The notes beneath the pieces were generated by a model. It was not told the origin of the DNA. It ran no database searches and saw only the letters and a list, made by a program, of their open reading frames with translations. Positions 26,217 to 41,900 of a DNA stretch of 64,000 nt are shown here, piece by piece. How positions within the stretch are numbered: the first letter of the stretch is position 1; each line of letters starts with the position of its first letter. This DNA comes from Tubiluchus corallicola (taxonomy: Eukaryota > Priapulida > Priapulimorpha > Priapulimorphida > Tubiluchidae). The position numbers and the translations under genes are program-made. Location of the stretch: positions 761,694 through 825,693 of the forward strand of contig JAQGDQ010002372.1 in the NCBI GenBank assembly GCA_030141605.1, in the 5' to 3' direction.

Positions 26217-26910
26217 TTTTGCGAACTGGCTAAAGGGTACTGATGACGTAATTTGGTCACTTCGTGTGTTCCTAGATCATATCATTAATCATTTTACCAA
26301 ATGAAAGCGCACATAACACTTCCTGTTCGTCCCTGCTAATAGTAGCGAAGAGTCTATCTGTGATCATTTTTAAGTTATAAGCCTCCAAAGTGCATGTTCC
26401 TAAGCACAATTTCGTGACCTTTTAGTGTCCTGGGACAGTAAGCCAAAATGCAAAATTTTATAAAAATGCCCAAAAACGCTATTAAAATGGTTCAAAGAAA
26501 CTTTCCTAAACGTTTGGCAGCTGTATCCAGTCAGTTCTCTTTTTTCAGCTAATAGACCAGACTATTGATTTTGTGAAATGGATAGAGGGGTACCAATGAT
26601 GTAATTTGGCCATTTCGAGTGTTCCAATGTCACTAATCGTACTACCAAAAGAAAGCCCACATTTAAGTTCCTATTCGCCCCTAATAGTACATAAGTGTCT
26701 ATCTGTAAACGTTTTGGAATTATAAGCCTCCAAAGTGGACTATTTCGTGACCTTTTAGTATCACGGGACAGCGGGCCGAAGTGCAAAATTTTATTAAGAT
26801 CGCCAAAACGCCGTTAGAATGACCTAAAGAATCATTCCTGAAAGTTTGGTAGCTGTGTCTGGTCAGTCTCCATTTCGTTAAAATTTGGCCTTAACAGATC
26901 AGACTAAAAG
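26217..26910. repeat. Diverged direct tandem repeat, period about 350 bp
   Basis: Copy 1 (about 26217-26566) and copy 2 (about 26567-26910) share many ordered blocks: GGGTAC(T/C)(G/A)ATGA(C/T)GTAATTTGG, GTGTCTATCTGT-type words, TTATAAGCCTCCAAAGTG, TTTCGTGACCTTTTAGT, GGGACAG, TGCAAAATTTTAT, GTTTGG(C/T)AGCTGT and CAGTC. Identity is clearly below that of a recent duplication. Function unknown; possibly part of a dispersed repeat. Confidence 0.7.
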
Positions 26911-29900
26911 TTGTTTTAGTAAGTTAGAACGCATTTATCCTATTAGAAGAAGCTAAGATCGATTAAACTGTTTGGTCTAAACCTAGAGCATTGAACATAA
27001 TTCAAAGAGCCAAGAAGTGTTTCTGTAAATCCATGTCTTTAGAAGTGGTTACTTGATCATTTCTTGTCAAAGAGGCATTACATCTTTGCGAAAAATATTG
27101 GTTTAGCATTGTGTTCAAATGGCGGCCTATGTGACTTGAGCTAACACACGGCTTGATTGCAAAATTAAAACTCTGCATATTTAGAAATTTTATCTTCCAA
27201 AATAGTTTAAAATAGTACAATTAAAGTTTTTAAAAATTTGCAATAAATCGCAAACTAATAATACAAGAAAACAGCTTATTGGTAAGTGTTAAAATTAAAA
27301 GTATGCTAAATATAAAATTACCTAGAAATGAGTGATATAGTAATTGACAATTTTGAATGAAGGCGGTAAAATTAATCGATGTACTTAAAACCTGTAATCC
27401 ACCCATTTGCAATGTGTCTTGAATACATGTATAGGGTATAGGCATTGGGTAAATTGATCGAACAAAGAAAATCAATGAAGTTATGAAATGAACGAAAAAG
27501 AGCTAGGACGTGTCCTGATTTTCAGTCTATAGTATAAGTACAAAAGTTCTCAATGCTTTCTTCTAACATCTGTTCCTTTATCATTGCTTTGATATTTCTC
27601 TTTCTCCTTTCGACTTTCTTTCTCTCGTCTTTTAACTGATGTCGCTTCTTAGTCGCTCTCACACTCCATACTACCCATTGTTTTACAGTTTCTATTTTCG
27701 TCACCCTTCCAGACTATCCTTTGCATTTGCAAGATTTGCATCTGAATATCAGAAGTGATGCAGCTGGTGGCATCTTGCAACACAAGAAATCGTATGCTTA
27801 TTGCCTCAGATAAATCTAATTTTTCAGTAACAGACAAAAATGTAAATTTGCCGAATGTCAGTAGAATCATAAAAGCTAAGTTTTTATACGCTATTTTGAA
27901 GATTATAGCCTTTGACTATACTTTCCTGCAATACAAAATCAAGTTTCACTCAACAAATTAAATTGGAACATATTAACAGATGTTAACAAAAATTTTAAGC
28001 AAAGAGTCATTTAAACAATGCAGCAACACTTCTTTTTCATTCAGTGAAATTTGTTATGACTATGAACGAACTAATAACAGTAACGTGTGCCGTGGTAGTA
28101 ATAAATTCAGCGCACTTATTATTTTCGAAACATTTTCGACATGTTATTCGCCAGATTACGTTTATCCGAAAAGCTAGTTTTCATGGCAATAGTTTGTATT
28201 TTCCACACTGATAACTATACAGTTTTCAACTCTTGAAATTGGTAGAATACTGATTGAAGAAGTGAAAAGCTTTATCAGCGTCTACGTTTAAGACTTTCCC
28301 CATGGGATGGCAAAATTGTCGAATATCATATGAAAGGTAAATGAAAAATAATATGTGGTCGTATTGATTTCCTCTCCCCATATATTACTTACGTTAGTGA
28401 TTCCCTCGAACTGAGTCTACTAAGACTGTGCGTCCAAACAACGTAATCGTACACCAAGCCATCTCACAGCTTATTCTCACAGAAGATTGTCGATAAACAC
28501 ATAATAGTTTGGTCAGGTTATCAGGTGGCTGCTCTTACTATATTTATTCCTCTGTATCTATATTCTACACTTCATGAATAAATCAGCGCGTGGTTGATGC
28601 ATCTCACTTAGGATGTATATTGAGAATTGTAGTCAGATAGTGTTGATCAATGAAACAAGAGTATCAACACATCTACAGTAGCAATGAACCCACCAAATAA
28701 AGCCAATATTATGACTGTTTTTTGTCTTGCTTGTCTTTTTCTGCATATTATTTCCTGTATTGAATTGTATTATTTTTGCAGTCTTCTTAAACTATTTACA
28801 TTGCCGTCTTTCTTCTCTTCCCGCTGCATCTATTTGCACTTCCCTTCCCTTTCTCTCTCCCTTAAACGCGTGGATGTACTGATCATTAATACTGTCCTTA
28901 AAAATAGCCTATAAAATAAAGTTGAGCGGCTGAGTGAAAATAGCCTGATTCCAATCTGCCCTTTTAAAGGTTAGCACTAACAGCAACCCATGAAATCGTG
29001 CGTTGAGTTCAATTTGGCAGGATCGACTGTTCACATGTGATTTACGCATCTGAACTGCTCGGTGTATTGATGATTGGACTTTCTCAGTAATCCGATGCTT
29101 GAGGCAAGAAAAGAACATCGACGTAGAGTTAGATTGTGTGCCTAAGCATCCTGTTTTCTGCGTTTGCCCGAAGCACCGTCTAGCATAAATTATCGACGTT
29201 ACTCACTCGTGAATGTTATGCAAATGAACATTGTATGGAAGACGTCACTCATATATTTGCTAACTGTATAGCCTCGTTATTGGTTTGTAAATAATGCAGC
29301 GTGAAGCCACTTAATTAAACTGCATTGTGAGGCATAACAGGTGACCTTTCACTTTCAGGTCAAGGGCATTAAAATCAACCAATTAGCCGTTGCCTTACTG
29401 AATTTTTTATTTGTCTACATAGAAAAGCTAACTTGTTACACATTTTATCGTCAGTTTTCCTATTGAAATTGCTTAAAATTTAGAATTTCATGTGCCTCCC
29501 ATTTTCTTATCGTAACCTTATTTGACTAATGTATGACGGTTCAGTGTAAACTATAATCCCATCTGATCTACATAGGCTAAGCTCCAGGGATTTGGGCCAC
29601 AACTGGCTGATGTTCAATTACCGTCCTTAATTGGCATCTCGGAAGCACAAGAGTATTTCAAAGCTTACAAATACCATTAAAGCCGCTTGCCGCGGCTCCG
29701 AAAGTACGTCATTACAAATGCTCAAACTATCTTTGGTCGCCTTTTGATAATTTACTCGCGCCTGCTTTTTTTTTACTTGGGCGAATACAACATACAATAA
29801 TTATGGAAATTGATAGTAGTATTCTAGTACTAGTAGGCTAATTTTTATACAAAGATATCTTAATGTGGTGTCTGCAGAAAAAGTTACCCTTGCAGCAACT

Positions 29901-32900
29901 AAGGCAACTCTGAAAGTATCAGTCAAGTTAGTGTCAACAACGTAAAGTTTTTTCATGGAATTTTTGCATGGCAGCTAGGATACTGGTACCACATTTTTCG
30001 TTTTGAACAGTTTAAACGTCAGCAACAATTGAAATTTTTCGTTTTCGTACAAGTCCTTCATGTCTGACAGCATATTACAAACCTTATTAGGCAACCGTAA
30101 ATGCGGAAATAAGTTCAGATACGCTCTTAACACTGCTCAAGACGTGTCCACACTTTGACTTTTTGCAACAAACTGTAAATCTGGACGTATCGGATTTTTG
30201 AAGTCCATCTCTTTCTAAACACTCATAATATCACGCAAAAACGTTTTCATGAAATTATGTGCCACGGACGGATGAATGGCGAATTATTAGGGTAACAACC
30301 CAGTGAAGGAAGCGTAATTTGGCGTAATGTGGAGAGTTGCTGCTTATTGCCTATATTTTTGCGTTTCAATAGCGTATTGGCCGAGACACTCGCAGCCTGA
30401 GGTGAATCTTGGGTGAGGGCGAACATTCTCGAAAAATAAAAAAACAAGCCTCCATAAATTCAGATTCAAATCCTTAAGCATGAGAGTGTGTAGAAGTGCA
30501 AATTATTAGATTATTATGCTCGTGGTTGATTGACCGACAGTATGCACGGTGCTTGTGACTAATTATCACTTGACTTGGCCTGGCCACTGCAGTTTACTCA
30601 TCTGTGAGGAGTTTGCAATTTGCGGTAAGTTTCACATTCTGGTTCCGTTCTTAGGTTTTTAAGCAACCCTTGCTTTTTAACCGTACTATTGTAAGAAGAT
30701 TTTGATTCTTACCCCAGGTGAGTAACAGGTTGCAGGTTTTGTAACCCTGTCCCTCTAATTTTGCGAGTTAATATAAATTAAAAATGGATGTCTAACATAA
30801 ATAAAAGTAATCAATGTACAGGTTCCCTTAGATCCCGCTGCTCGCGTATAATAATTTCTAACATTCACTGTTTTAATTTAAATGGCAACATACACACATT
30901 AAATACACGTTTTAACAGCTTAAGTAAATGAATGTAGTTAACGTTAAAGTTTTGATTTCTATGCTTAATAAGTGCCGTGGAACACTTTCAACAAAGTTGA
31001 TTTCTAAGTTTTCAAATACATTTTGTTTCATTGCGATTGAAGTTGATGATTAGCACACGAGTGGGCTGTAGTGTGACGACTCGTAGATGATGGTTAATCG
31101 TTCAAAATTCCTATATGTGTAATCTAAATTTTTTTATTTAATTTCAACATATATACCGTTTTAAATCGTGTTTAGTTAAATGATTTTTATTGGCCATCTG
31201 TAAAAATGGTAGCAGAGTTGAATTGTATGTCAGTGCACAGAAAAGACCAAAAATTTAATGTGATCTGCAATGAAGCAAATTAACTAGAGTATTTATTAAA
31301 ACTAGTACGTATAGTGAACGGGATTCTGTAGACGAATAATAGTAAATGAAATTATAATCATCTGCATGAATTTATTTGCGTGAACTCAAAGTCTGACCAT
31401 TTTGGTTTAGTAATACAACTACGTTTGGCCTGCAAGTGCTTTTCGAAATTTTGAAACCAGTTCGGCGATTTTAAGTGAAGTTATCTGTATCAACAATTGT
31501 CCTTAAATGTTCTGGAATGCAAATTTAATTTACATCTTAGCTTAATGACACATTTGTCAAAAATGACTATGGAGCTGCAGTTTTTTACCCTTTACATAGC
31601 GTTGCTGTGAAATTTCTGCGCAGGAAAAGCTCATGCTACATTCATGAGCTTTCTAGTGTAAATAAAAGCGTGTAAGGTGCCGCAATTACTTGCCAGTGCC
31701 CTGTACTCCAATGCAACAGCAAATAGTGAAAAACATGAAAATTACCCAGAGTAATGAAACTGGATGGACGGCGGAGTTTTCATGCTTTTCATTCATTGGT
31801 AAATGATTTTGTATATATTACTGTACACTTGAATCGTCTTTTTCGATTGCACGTGGAAAAACTGTAAGTACACAAATGCACCCCAAAAGCGTAGTGATAA
31901 AGAAGTGTAAACCCATGTCGTAAAGGCAGTGCATCAGCATACCATGCCTCACATCCACTTATCATAACCCGTCAGGTAAACGCATATGCATGCTATTAGA
32001 TAAAAATAACACTGAAACTTTGCGTGATAATGTTAGTAAGGAATTGAGCATGTCATAAATGATTAATTAGCCAAGTCTCCAATCATGTTATTTGTGCTCT
32101 ACACTGCTTTTGAAGTAAAAACAGTTATCGGCAGCAAACTTTGTATGTGTATTTTATACATGTATTTTATGCATTTTATAAATTATAACACTGCCACCCC
32201 TGTGATTACATTTGTTGTTAAAGTTTTTTGTATGAGGAAAAAGTATAAATACTTTTTCATGAAAAAGTGTAAATAGCATTAAAATGTTGTTCAAATAAAA
32301 AAGCTTCAGTGTTTTGAAAACAATTTATGTCACGAATAACAGAGAAACTATAGCTTCTGATTAAAATCACGAAATTACATTATTGCTTGTGATCCAACTT
32401 GCGAATTTTTAATTTCCTTTATTAAAAAAATGAACAGTTTGACCAACAACAAGCTAACCGAATTAAACATTTAATAAATTTACGGACATTTTTGAAACGG
32501 TCACTATAAAAAAGGATACGCCTACAGCCGTAGTGTGAACGCTAAAGTTTTAACTTTTGTAATAGTCGTAAAGTTAAAAGAATTAATTTATTAATCATCA
32601 GGTGAATTTTCAAACCACCTGGTAAGTCTTCGGCATTGGCATAAACAAATGGCCTAATATTAGACAGTTTTCTTGTGCTAGAAATATTTATAATTCAAGT
32701 ATGATTGTGCGCTTTTATTGATCTCACTGATTTTCACGCCTCAAGCGCCCTACTCTGGTAATAGTACACAGATATGAAAGCTTTTACCGGGCTACAGAAA
32801 GCATTCTAGATTTATTATCCTCCGTTGTAAAACAAGGAAAGGCTTTGCCGCTGTGGAAGGAACTTTATGATATAATTAGCAGCTCTTGCTCATTATTGCC

Positions 32901-35900
32901 GTGACATGGTCATGACACTGAGCAAGGTGATGGTTGCACCACTAAAAATATTTTGCTCAGCTAATTTACCTACTGATAATCTGGAAAACAGACTTGGTGC
33001 TGACAAGTCAAGTACTTTTTTCATTTTCTTTTCATTTAGTTGGGAACTTTACCAAGGCCCAGTGTAATTAATTATGTGGCATAAGGGATCAACAACAGCT
33101 TGCATGAATTACATGAATAATATACATGTATTTGCAACAAAATCAGTAGAACGTTTTTACTCTATTTGAGCCTTTTTCAGCTATATAGCTACCTTTTTTT
33201 CAGTTACATAGCTGAGCAAAGTATTGCCTTTAAATGACGTTACAAACCCACAGTTAATTAACGTTGATGCCAAACTTACAAAACAGGAAACGTGAAAAAG
33301 TTGGCATGCAGTCTGAATTTGAACCAAGAGCATTCTGCTGAATATGCAGAGATGGCTTAGATCACTAGGTCATATTTACAATGACATTTGCTTGCATGAG
33401 AATTGTGGGCACTACACCTGCCGATGGGAAAGAAAAATCGACGTGTGTAAAACCTCTGCATAAATATTCTGTCTAAATTGTTATAGCTAAGAAAGGCTAT
33501 TATTTTGTTTTTTAAATTGCAGACCCTATACACGGCGACACTGAGTTACTACAAATGTGCCATTGTTGAACTTCAAAATTCATTTCCCAGTCTTTACAAC
33601 ATGAAAATGTCGCGTAGGGCCCAGCACAAATGGCAGCTTTTCTTAGCATTTTAGATGGTTTTTGCATTCGTAGGCACGATTGCAGGTGTTTTACGGTTTC
33701 GTTGTCGAGAGTTGCTGTCATGGGATTTCTGCCATTTTGTGAACTGAATGCCAAGCATTGAAATATAAAATTTTCGTTTGCATTTATACTTGTTTGTAGA
33801 AGAAAATTGGACGAGGTTTTCTACGTAGAGTTGTAGGCGGAAATCCGCCTACCGCTTCAAATGCCTGAATATCCTAACGCTCTGTTTGCTTTCCTGACAT
33901 TTTCATGATGACTGTGGTCACAGAGTTCAATTTTAAGTTGTGTGACCAACTTACTCACATCCCAAAGAAAAAACATCTTCTTGAATTATCTTTATTTTTA
34001 AAGGCATTGGAAATAAATTTAGGCATATTTTCACATAACAGTTTAACTGATGCAAAGAAATTCGCATTTTTATTTATGTAATTTGGAATTGTTTGGGTGG
34101 GCGGCGGGGAAGGAGTAAAAATCGTGTAGCATGTAGGGTGTCGGCATGCTTTTTCTTTTATTGGCGTATCACGTATTTATCTGAGCACTGTTCAAAACAG
34201 TGAGAATCCGCGAGAATTATTACAGCCGCAAATATTCATTTCTAAATTATCATCATTATTTAAAACTTCCACTGATCTCCCTGCTCATATATAATATGCC
34301 ACTTGAATTACGTATGATCTTTTCACATGGACTGTATAAGAATTTTCCCTTTTAACGCTACTCTAAGATCAAAGATGTAAGGTAATCCCCAGGTAATGTC
34401 ATTTTGTGGGAAGGTAAAGTCTTTGGCTCTGGGCAATTCAATTCTAGGAATTTTTTATCTGAAAAACCTTTTGATTCAATCATCATCAAGACACAAGGGA
34501 ATATCTTTAATCTCTTGTTGAGGCTATCCGCAAACATTTTTTCGTACAGCTGGGCAATTCATACAGTGGGAATACAGTACTTAACAACAGAGCCGATTTA
34601 TAAATTTTAGTTTATTATCAAAAATAATCCTTGTAAATGAGATACAGAACTGAATACTGAACGTTCTTGCCACGTTTAGATACTATATTTTGCATACTCC
34701 CTGTACGAGATAAACAGGCGTGAGCAGCATGGCAAATGAAATCGGCCAGATGCAATCTACTGGGTTTCGCCCTTGTTAATGACCTGGCCAGGTATCCTTC
34801 ACTTGCTCGCCGTGATCATTCAGCTGTTGCCTATTTAACTTGATGGTCTTGAAGTAAAATGTGTTTATATACGGCAATGTTTGCTTCGAAGTTCTTTTAA
34901 TTAATTTCTAGTAGCTTACCAAATTTTATGGAAAAACTTCAGTCTAAACAGATACATAGTGGTTCCATCTTTTATAACTGAAATAACGCTTAAAATTTAA
35001 TGTTATTTTTTTTGTCTTTTGTTAATTTTCTAAAAAGAAGTGCTTTATTTTTATTAACTGAAATTGACTAACATTTATTAATTATTTATTAACTGAAAAT
35101 CGTGTAAAATTTTGAAATTATTTCGTAAGTGCCATTTTATACGCTTTCCAAGCCAATTGACTTGCAATGCCCAAGATGTTTTTTACATGAAGCGCATTGT
35201 ATCTTCATATTCAAACGTCATTAATCATGCTAATACCAGCTTCGCAGGCAAATTCACACGCGCCCTACATGTTTTCGACCATAGGATACATTGAGTATGA
35301 CATATCATACAGTCATACTATGTCAACTGCAAACATACGTGTACTGTGTAGGGATATGTGTCTCTAAGTTATCTCTATAGCAGACAGACAGATTGCGCTT
35401 GTAAGGGAAACTGGGGCTGCAGAAGAAGCGAATTCATACCAATGATCGCGTACATCTAACAAATTTTCTTAGAAAATCCATCGATTGTTATCCCCATGGG
35501 GCGGCTGATTGAAAATTTGCCCCAAATAGCTTTTGTGTACGGCAGGATTATATAAATATTGGAACGGACTACAATTCATCGAAGAGTTGCCCATCAGAGA
35601 ATTTCAGTAAGGCAAATTTGGCTTTTAGAAATGTGCCACAGGAAGCAAACATCAATATCTGACGTTTAAAACCACTTAAAAGTCGTCTGAGCCCAAAGTC
35701 CCATGGGTGAGCTGATCGATTCTCCAAATAAAAATGAAATACTTCAAACTTTGCAGTGAAGTCAGACTTAATCATAATTTGGCTAATAATTTTCTTAACG
35801 ACATATTTTGCCTTCCAGCAATCAAATCAATTTGTCAATTTGGAAAAGTACAACCCGAGACGTATTTTCAACTCAGCTATAGTAACAGGGTTTGAAAACT

Positions 35901-38900
35901 TTCTATACATTCTATAACTTTCAAATATTTTAATTTATTGTTTTTAATAAATAATAATCATTTATCATTTATAGCATAACGTAGTGGCAAAGCAAAGTAC
36001 GAGGAAAATATTACAAAAAAATTTACGTAGATGTTACAAGTAGTTTACACCCTCAAGAATTTGTCACTTCAATTGAAAATTGGTTTTCTTAATCAAACTT
36101 CGTTGAAAACAAAGCGCAATGTCACGTGTGTATAGTAATTCGAGATTCATTACGCGAAACTACGTTTCATGCCAATAAAATAATCTCATTTCGGAAATTT
36201 AAACAATATTTTCCTTAATGCCACCAGTATCCAAAATACTGTAAGCTACAAATGGGAAAAGTTTAATTAGTAATGTATTGTTCAATTTATTGTACTTAAT
36301 TGGACTATAAATGTCACCAATGTGATGTCTGCAGAAAATTTAAAGTTGCGTGTTCATTTATTTCTGCAATTTGCATCTGTCCCGTTTTTTATATTCCTGA
36401 TGCAATAATTTCTGTATAGTATTGTGTATAGTAGTCACATTCCATTTTATGTGGTTTGCAGCAGACTGTGATGTAAATGCTTGGTGTCGCCATAGCCGCA
36501 ACTGTGTAAGTATGAACATTCCCTAAATGAAAGCTTTATCAGTATTTACATCAGTATTTCTCTGATGGGCAACTCTTCGATGTTCGTTATAAAGAAAGTT
36601 TTATCTTCAGATCATCATGCAGAGTCTACTCCAGAGTTGTAATTACTGTGATCACTACAATTGCAAAAGTTAAGTAGCAACGAGCTTGATTAGTAAATGG
36701 ATGGTAAATTTAATTAGTAAATGGTAACTGCCAGAAAACCTGCTTCTGGGTGTTTTCATCTGCCAGATGCCTTCATTGATGGAAAATAGATGTAATGTAA
36801 TATGTAATCTGATAATATGTAATCTGGTGGAGAATAGATAATATGTAAGATGGAGAATAGATATACATGCAAACGTGCCTAAGTCACATCTGTCATTGTC
36901 ACTTAAGTACCTACTTTTGGAGAATTATCAAATTAGGTCAGGTCGTTTCTAATATTGAACTAGGTTTCAGACCCACCACAAGTACTCAACAAAACAGTAG
37001 ACCCTGCAACTTGGTTCTGACTTCCAGTCGTCGAACAGAATAAAAAGTAATTTTGCTTTGATAATTTTGCTTAGGATATTCAAAACATGGAACATTTTTA
37101 ACGGAAAAAATAATATAATGTATAAATAATTTGAATTTTTTGTTGAGCATTCATATACCATGAGTGAACTGCAATAATTTGTAGAATTATTATAAATTTG
37201 GCATTTCTGCAGTTGGTAGCATGATCTATATGTGGGTCGTCAGTTATATTTGTCACTTTGCTGCCCTTGCTGTTCCGTGCTATATCGATCAGCACAGTAT
37301 TACTTATGCAATGTTTGTTCACTACATTAACCACACTTTAATCAAAATTTATTGCCAGCTTTCTCAATCCATTATCACATTTAATCACCCCTCAGCTTCC
37401 GCAGGCTTCTACGCACATGGTTTCCATTCACCTTGCGATCTTCCTCGTGATTACTGGCTGCGTTTTTCTTTGTAAAAGTGACTGTGAGCTGTAATAGCAG
37501 TAATTATTTTTGACTACACCTATCAGCAGGGCATTGTTTGCGGAAAAGCGCCTGACACAATCTATTTTTTGCGGCCTTTGCATGACTGGTTTATATATGT
37601 GTGAATGTCAAAACGCTATGAGTCTCGCCAAATGTAGAAGTCTCAGAAAATGCATTTTATGGGTAATATGAGACAATAGCGAATAGCTGAGTGGTCACAG
37701 TGTGTGCTTAACAGCTGAATCAACAGACTGTACGATTACTGATTTACAAATGTCAATGAAAAGTGACAGTTTACATGTAAAATAGTATTCTGGTATAGGT
37801 TTTTCCAATTTTTTTCGAATATAACTATTGAGTAGGGTAAACCATAGTTGGTATCAGGCCAGTTTTCCAGATCGTTTACCCCACGCTGTTAGCTGGCGTG
37901 TATGCGTCTGAGAAAATTTCCGGCTATTAAGCCATTCTTCAGAATAATAAATGCTGATTTTTTTCAACAAATTGGCGCTTAGTAAGAAACTTGTGAACAA
38001 AACTGATTCAATTAATACTTAAGTACTAAAACTTATAATATTACATGAGTTCTATGACCCTTTTATCTTGCAAAAATATCCTCAGTGGCTATCCGTTACC
38101 CATTTCAAGCACAAGCATTTCACAAGTATTTCCAGTACTGGTGCTAACTCAGTTAAATTCAAAAGATTGTGTGTTCTGAAAAATCTCAACTGTCCAACTT
38201 CGAAGGGGGTTCGTTTGCATGTGCGTGAAAATAAGCTGTTTCTTGAGCTCTACACGCGGCCGACCTTGTGCTAATCGACGTATTGATATTTGCTTCTGGT
38301 GCACATCTCGCAGACTTCAACACTGATGGAAGGAATGAGCCATTATATAAAACGTGATTGCAACAAATACTCGGCGTCCATGCACGCGACTAATTGGACC
38401 ATTCACTGGAATATGTAAAAATTTTCTGTGCAATTAGCAGCTAATCACTGAACGTAATTTCAATTGCATTTCTTATCTTCGATTTTATGGTTGTTTTAAT
38501 GGCCGTGTTTAGGAAAAACGAAGTCACTCAATATTTGGTAAGGAGCATGCGCAATAGAATAGATAGACTAAAGGACATGGTCTGTGCCGATAGGTTAACA
38601 ATACAAAATAGTCAGTATGGATGGGTTGCTGTTGCTGTTCATATTGTTGTACCCATTAGTAAGGATTTTGCAAAACCTGAAAAGTTGGTGTAATCAAGGA
38701 TGGTTTTGCACTGAGCAGTTCCTTACCGCATGTCACCTGTTATATGTAGTTATAAAATGTCGAAAGACCGCAAAACAAAATTGCAGTAAAACAAAGTTGA
38801 AAATTAAAGGGCAAAATGGCCATAAGGTAGAAATTTATATGGAAATTATGTGAAGATGGTTCTGCCCAATTTTCTATCCAAGGGCGTTTTGTTCCACATT

Positions 38901-41900
38901 AGGTACATTTTTTGATCACTTTGCTTGCCAATGACTGTTTTTGTGCTTATAATCCTACGTACCAATCTTTTCTTCAGTTTCTTTTACGTTCTTTTATTTA
39001 TGTCGCGCATTTCACTTTACAAATTTCCTTCATTTTTCCTACACCTGTATCACACACACTTTGTCCCTGAATCGCACACCTGTAACCTGTAACTGAATTA
39101 ATCAGCGGTCTCCTTTTAAATGACTGATATCTCCAGCAGCCATGCATTATGGTTCATTTCTTGCAATAATCAGTTTGTTCCCTCAGAGCCACTTAAAAGG
39201 TTTGTGGACCTTATCGGGAATGATTTCTGTATTTCCTTGATGGAACTGACTGAAATGAGTTTAACAGCACTTTACCCAGATCAAGCGTCAAATGCCGGCA
39301 AGAAAACATTTCTGTACAACTGACGATCGAAGGACTGCTGCAAGAGGCAAGCTCTGTTTTTGCAAACTTGCATGTACATGTATGATATTCAAAGAGTCTT
39401 CAACTTTTGAGAAATTTCATTATCCTTATAAAATGCAGATTTTTTTATTGTTTATAGCAATTGAACAATAATTACGCTCGCTGCACTGTTGTATACAGTG
39501 TTTTCTTGTAGTACTTGTAAAAGGTGAACTTTATTTTATTGTACTCAAGAAATTGTTATGTTATTGTATTGTTTTGTAAAACAATTTGTTCTTTCCGATT
39601 CGCACAAAAAAAAACAACTGCAAAGCTTTTAGTTGAAGCAGACTGGGATGCCCGGTAATGTGAATTTGCTCAGAAATCGGACTACCTGAACGGAAATAAA
39701 TAACCAATGATAAAGTTTCTTGGGGGATTTTGACAAATCGTATCAAGCAAAAGCATAGCCCAAGTTACCAACTTCTGATCTTCGTTTTTGCTTCCAAGGT
39801 TAGACGTTGTGTGAGAATTTTTAGTTTTTAGGTGCATCTCAAAATTAGTATTCACGGCTTGCTGCTCTTTTTGACGTTCCGAGCGAACCTTTGAGGTACA
39901 TTTATGTGTGTAAAACGGTGCCTTGAACATCTGTTTCTTAATGACGAGTAGAATGCAGATGTGCTGATTTTGATGAAATATTTATTGGGTGCATTCTGAA
40001 TTATTCATTTCAAATCCACAATGTCAAAACAATGTGGATATGTCCAAAGGAATAATCCGAAGAGCAGCTATCCTAACTTAGTTGTCTCCAAGGAGTTCTA
40101 ATTTGTTTTTTTAAATACATCTTTCAGTCACAATCTTCTAGCACCGTTCTAGCACGTTCTTTGAGCACCCTTCTCACACGTACCATGTTTCAAGATAGAA
40201 AACTGAAATACTGAAGCAATTTCAACTGAGCATCTTTGAATTACCGTTTACTCTTATAAATACTAACATTTCAACGAAAAATTGTTAGCGTCGTATTTAT
40301 ATAGTTTGGAGATAATGGTCACAAGTTCATATAAATAAAATAAAATTCCTGGCACTTTACCAAATTTTAAAAATTTGTGTAATTTTATCAAATATTATTT
40401 AATGCAAGGGGGACTTCTTGGTTTGCATGTATGAATAGCAGGTTTCTGAATACAAAACTTGTACTCGAAATCGAAATGCACAACCTATATATCCCTTCAT
40501 CATTACACATCATCGCTACTTCACGACGTCTATCGTAATAATGTACTAAAATCTTTACTAAAGTTATTGTATTAAACATTAATGTACTTTGGAATTTGAC
40601 ACTCAGTTTCGCACATTTAGTTACATTCAACTTTTGACATATATTTTGAGCTATGACAACACAGCTCCTTGAAGATGGCTGTTTGGGAACATCTAAAACT
40701 TGGAAGCTATTAAACAGCATAGATACTGAATACAATTCATATAACTTATACAGCTTATCTTTTATGTGGTATTGTTGATGCAAATGCGGTCAGCGTAAAT
40801 TATCTGAGAAACTGTGCTTATCTAGGGTATAATAAGTACACTAGTCTAGCTCCCCTGACGTACTTGCTTCTGAATATCGCCATTAAGTCTTACTCTTCTA
40901 GTGTATTGATCACGTCAATTGTATATGAACATTGCTGTTTATGACTTCTATATTCCGTAATTACTGGTGACATGCTGGTGGAACTGGTGGCCCCGCGGCA
41001 AGTATGCCGGAGTATATCGGAGACAGGCATAGTGAAGCCACAGAAATTTTTTTAGCAAGAATAAAAAGCAGAAATTACTATAGTTTGTAGCCTGTTCATT
41101 AACTGATGTTGTATTAATGAGAGTTGCATAAAATCGCCACACGATAAAAATGTAATCAAACAGTACACCTGACTATAAAGGTACGTTGCTAAGCAAATTA
41201 TCAATGTGGAATACATGTTTTTCATCTAAGCCACACATACAGTTCGTAAAACATCAGTTTACTTTTTCCTCAGCTTTCTCAACTTGTTGACATGAAAGTC
41301 AATTTATAGACCCAGTGACATGCAAACGAATTTTTCCACTCGTCTAATAGGATTTTTCCAATTCTGATTTCCGATTTCGCTGATATATGTGCATATCGTG
41401 TATCTATTTGAATTTCGTCTCACTGCACTGGCAATATTGCCGTGCTACAAGTTACTATAAAATGGCTAGTGAGTGTTACCGCAATTATTTCACATAACTT
41501 TCATTATAGTCACAGAATTTTTTCTGGAACCATATTTCATTATTAGGTTAAGTTTGGCTTGCAGAGGAGCCAAAATTGGATGCATATCCTAGTGCAACCT
41601 TTTTTCCTTCTTGATGGCTGTATCTGCATTTGATGGAAATTGGAAAATATTTAGGTTTGCGTAAGGTGCATTTTACTGGGAAGTTCCAACTGTTTCGCCT
41701 TTACTGCATACTTTCTCCTTGCTTTGCGGAGATACACCTTGTCGGCGTCTCAGCCATGGAAGTTGTAAAAGCAATATGATGCGGCAATCCAACCATAAAA
41801 CAGGCTCTTGATTGCTGCTTTTACAAGACGTCATTGCTTTTCTGTATGTTTTTAGTCTCTGGTGCACGTGCGTGCTCATTCACGCGACAAAACAAGAGTA

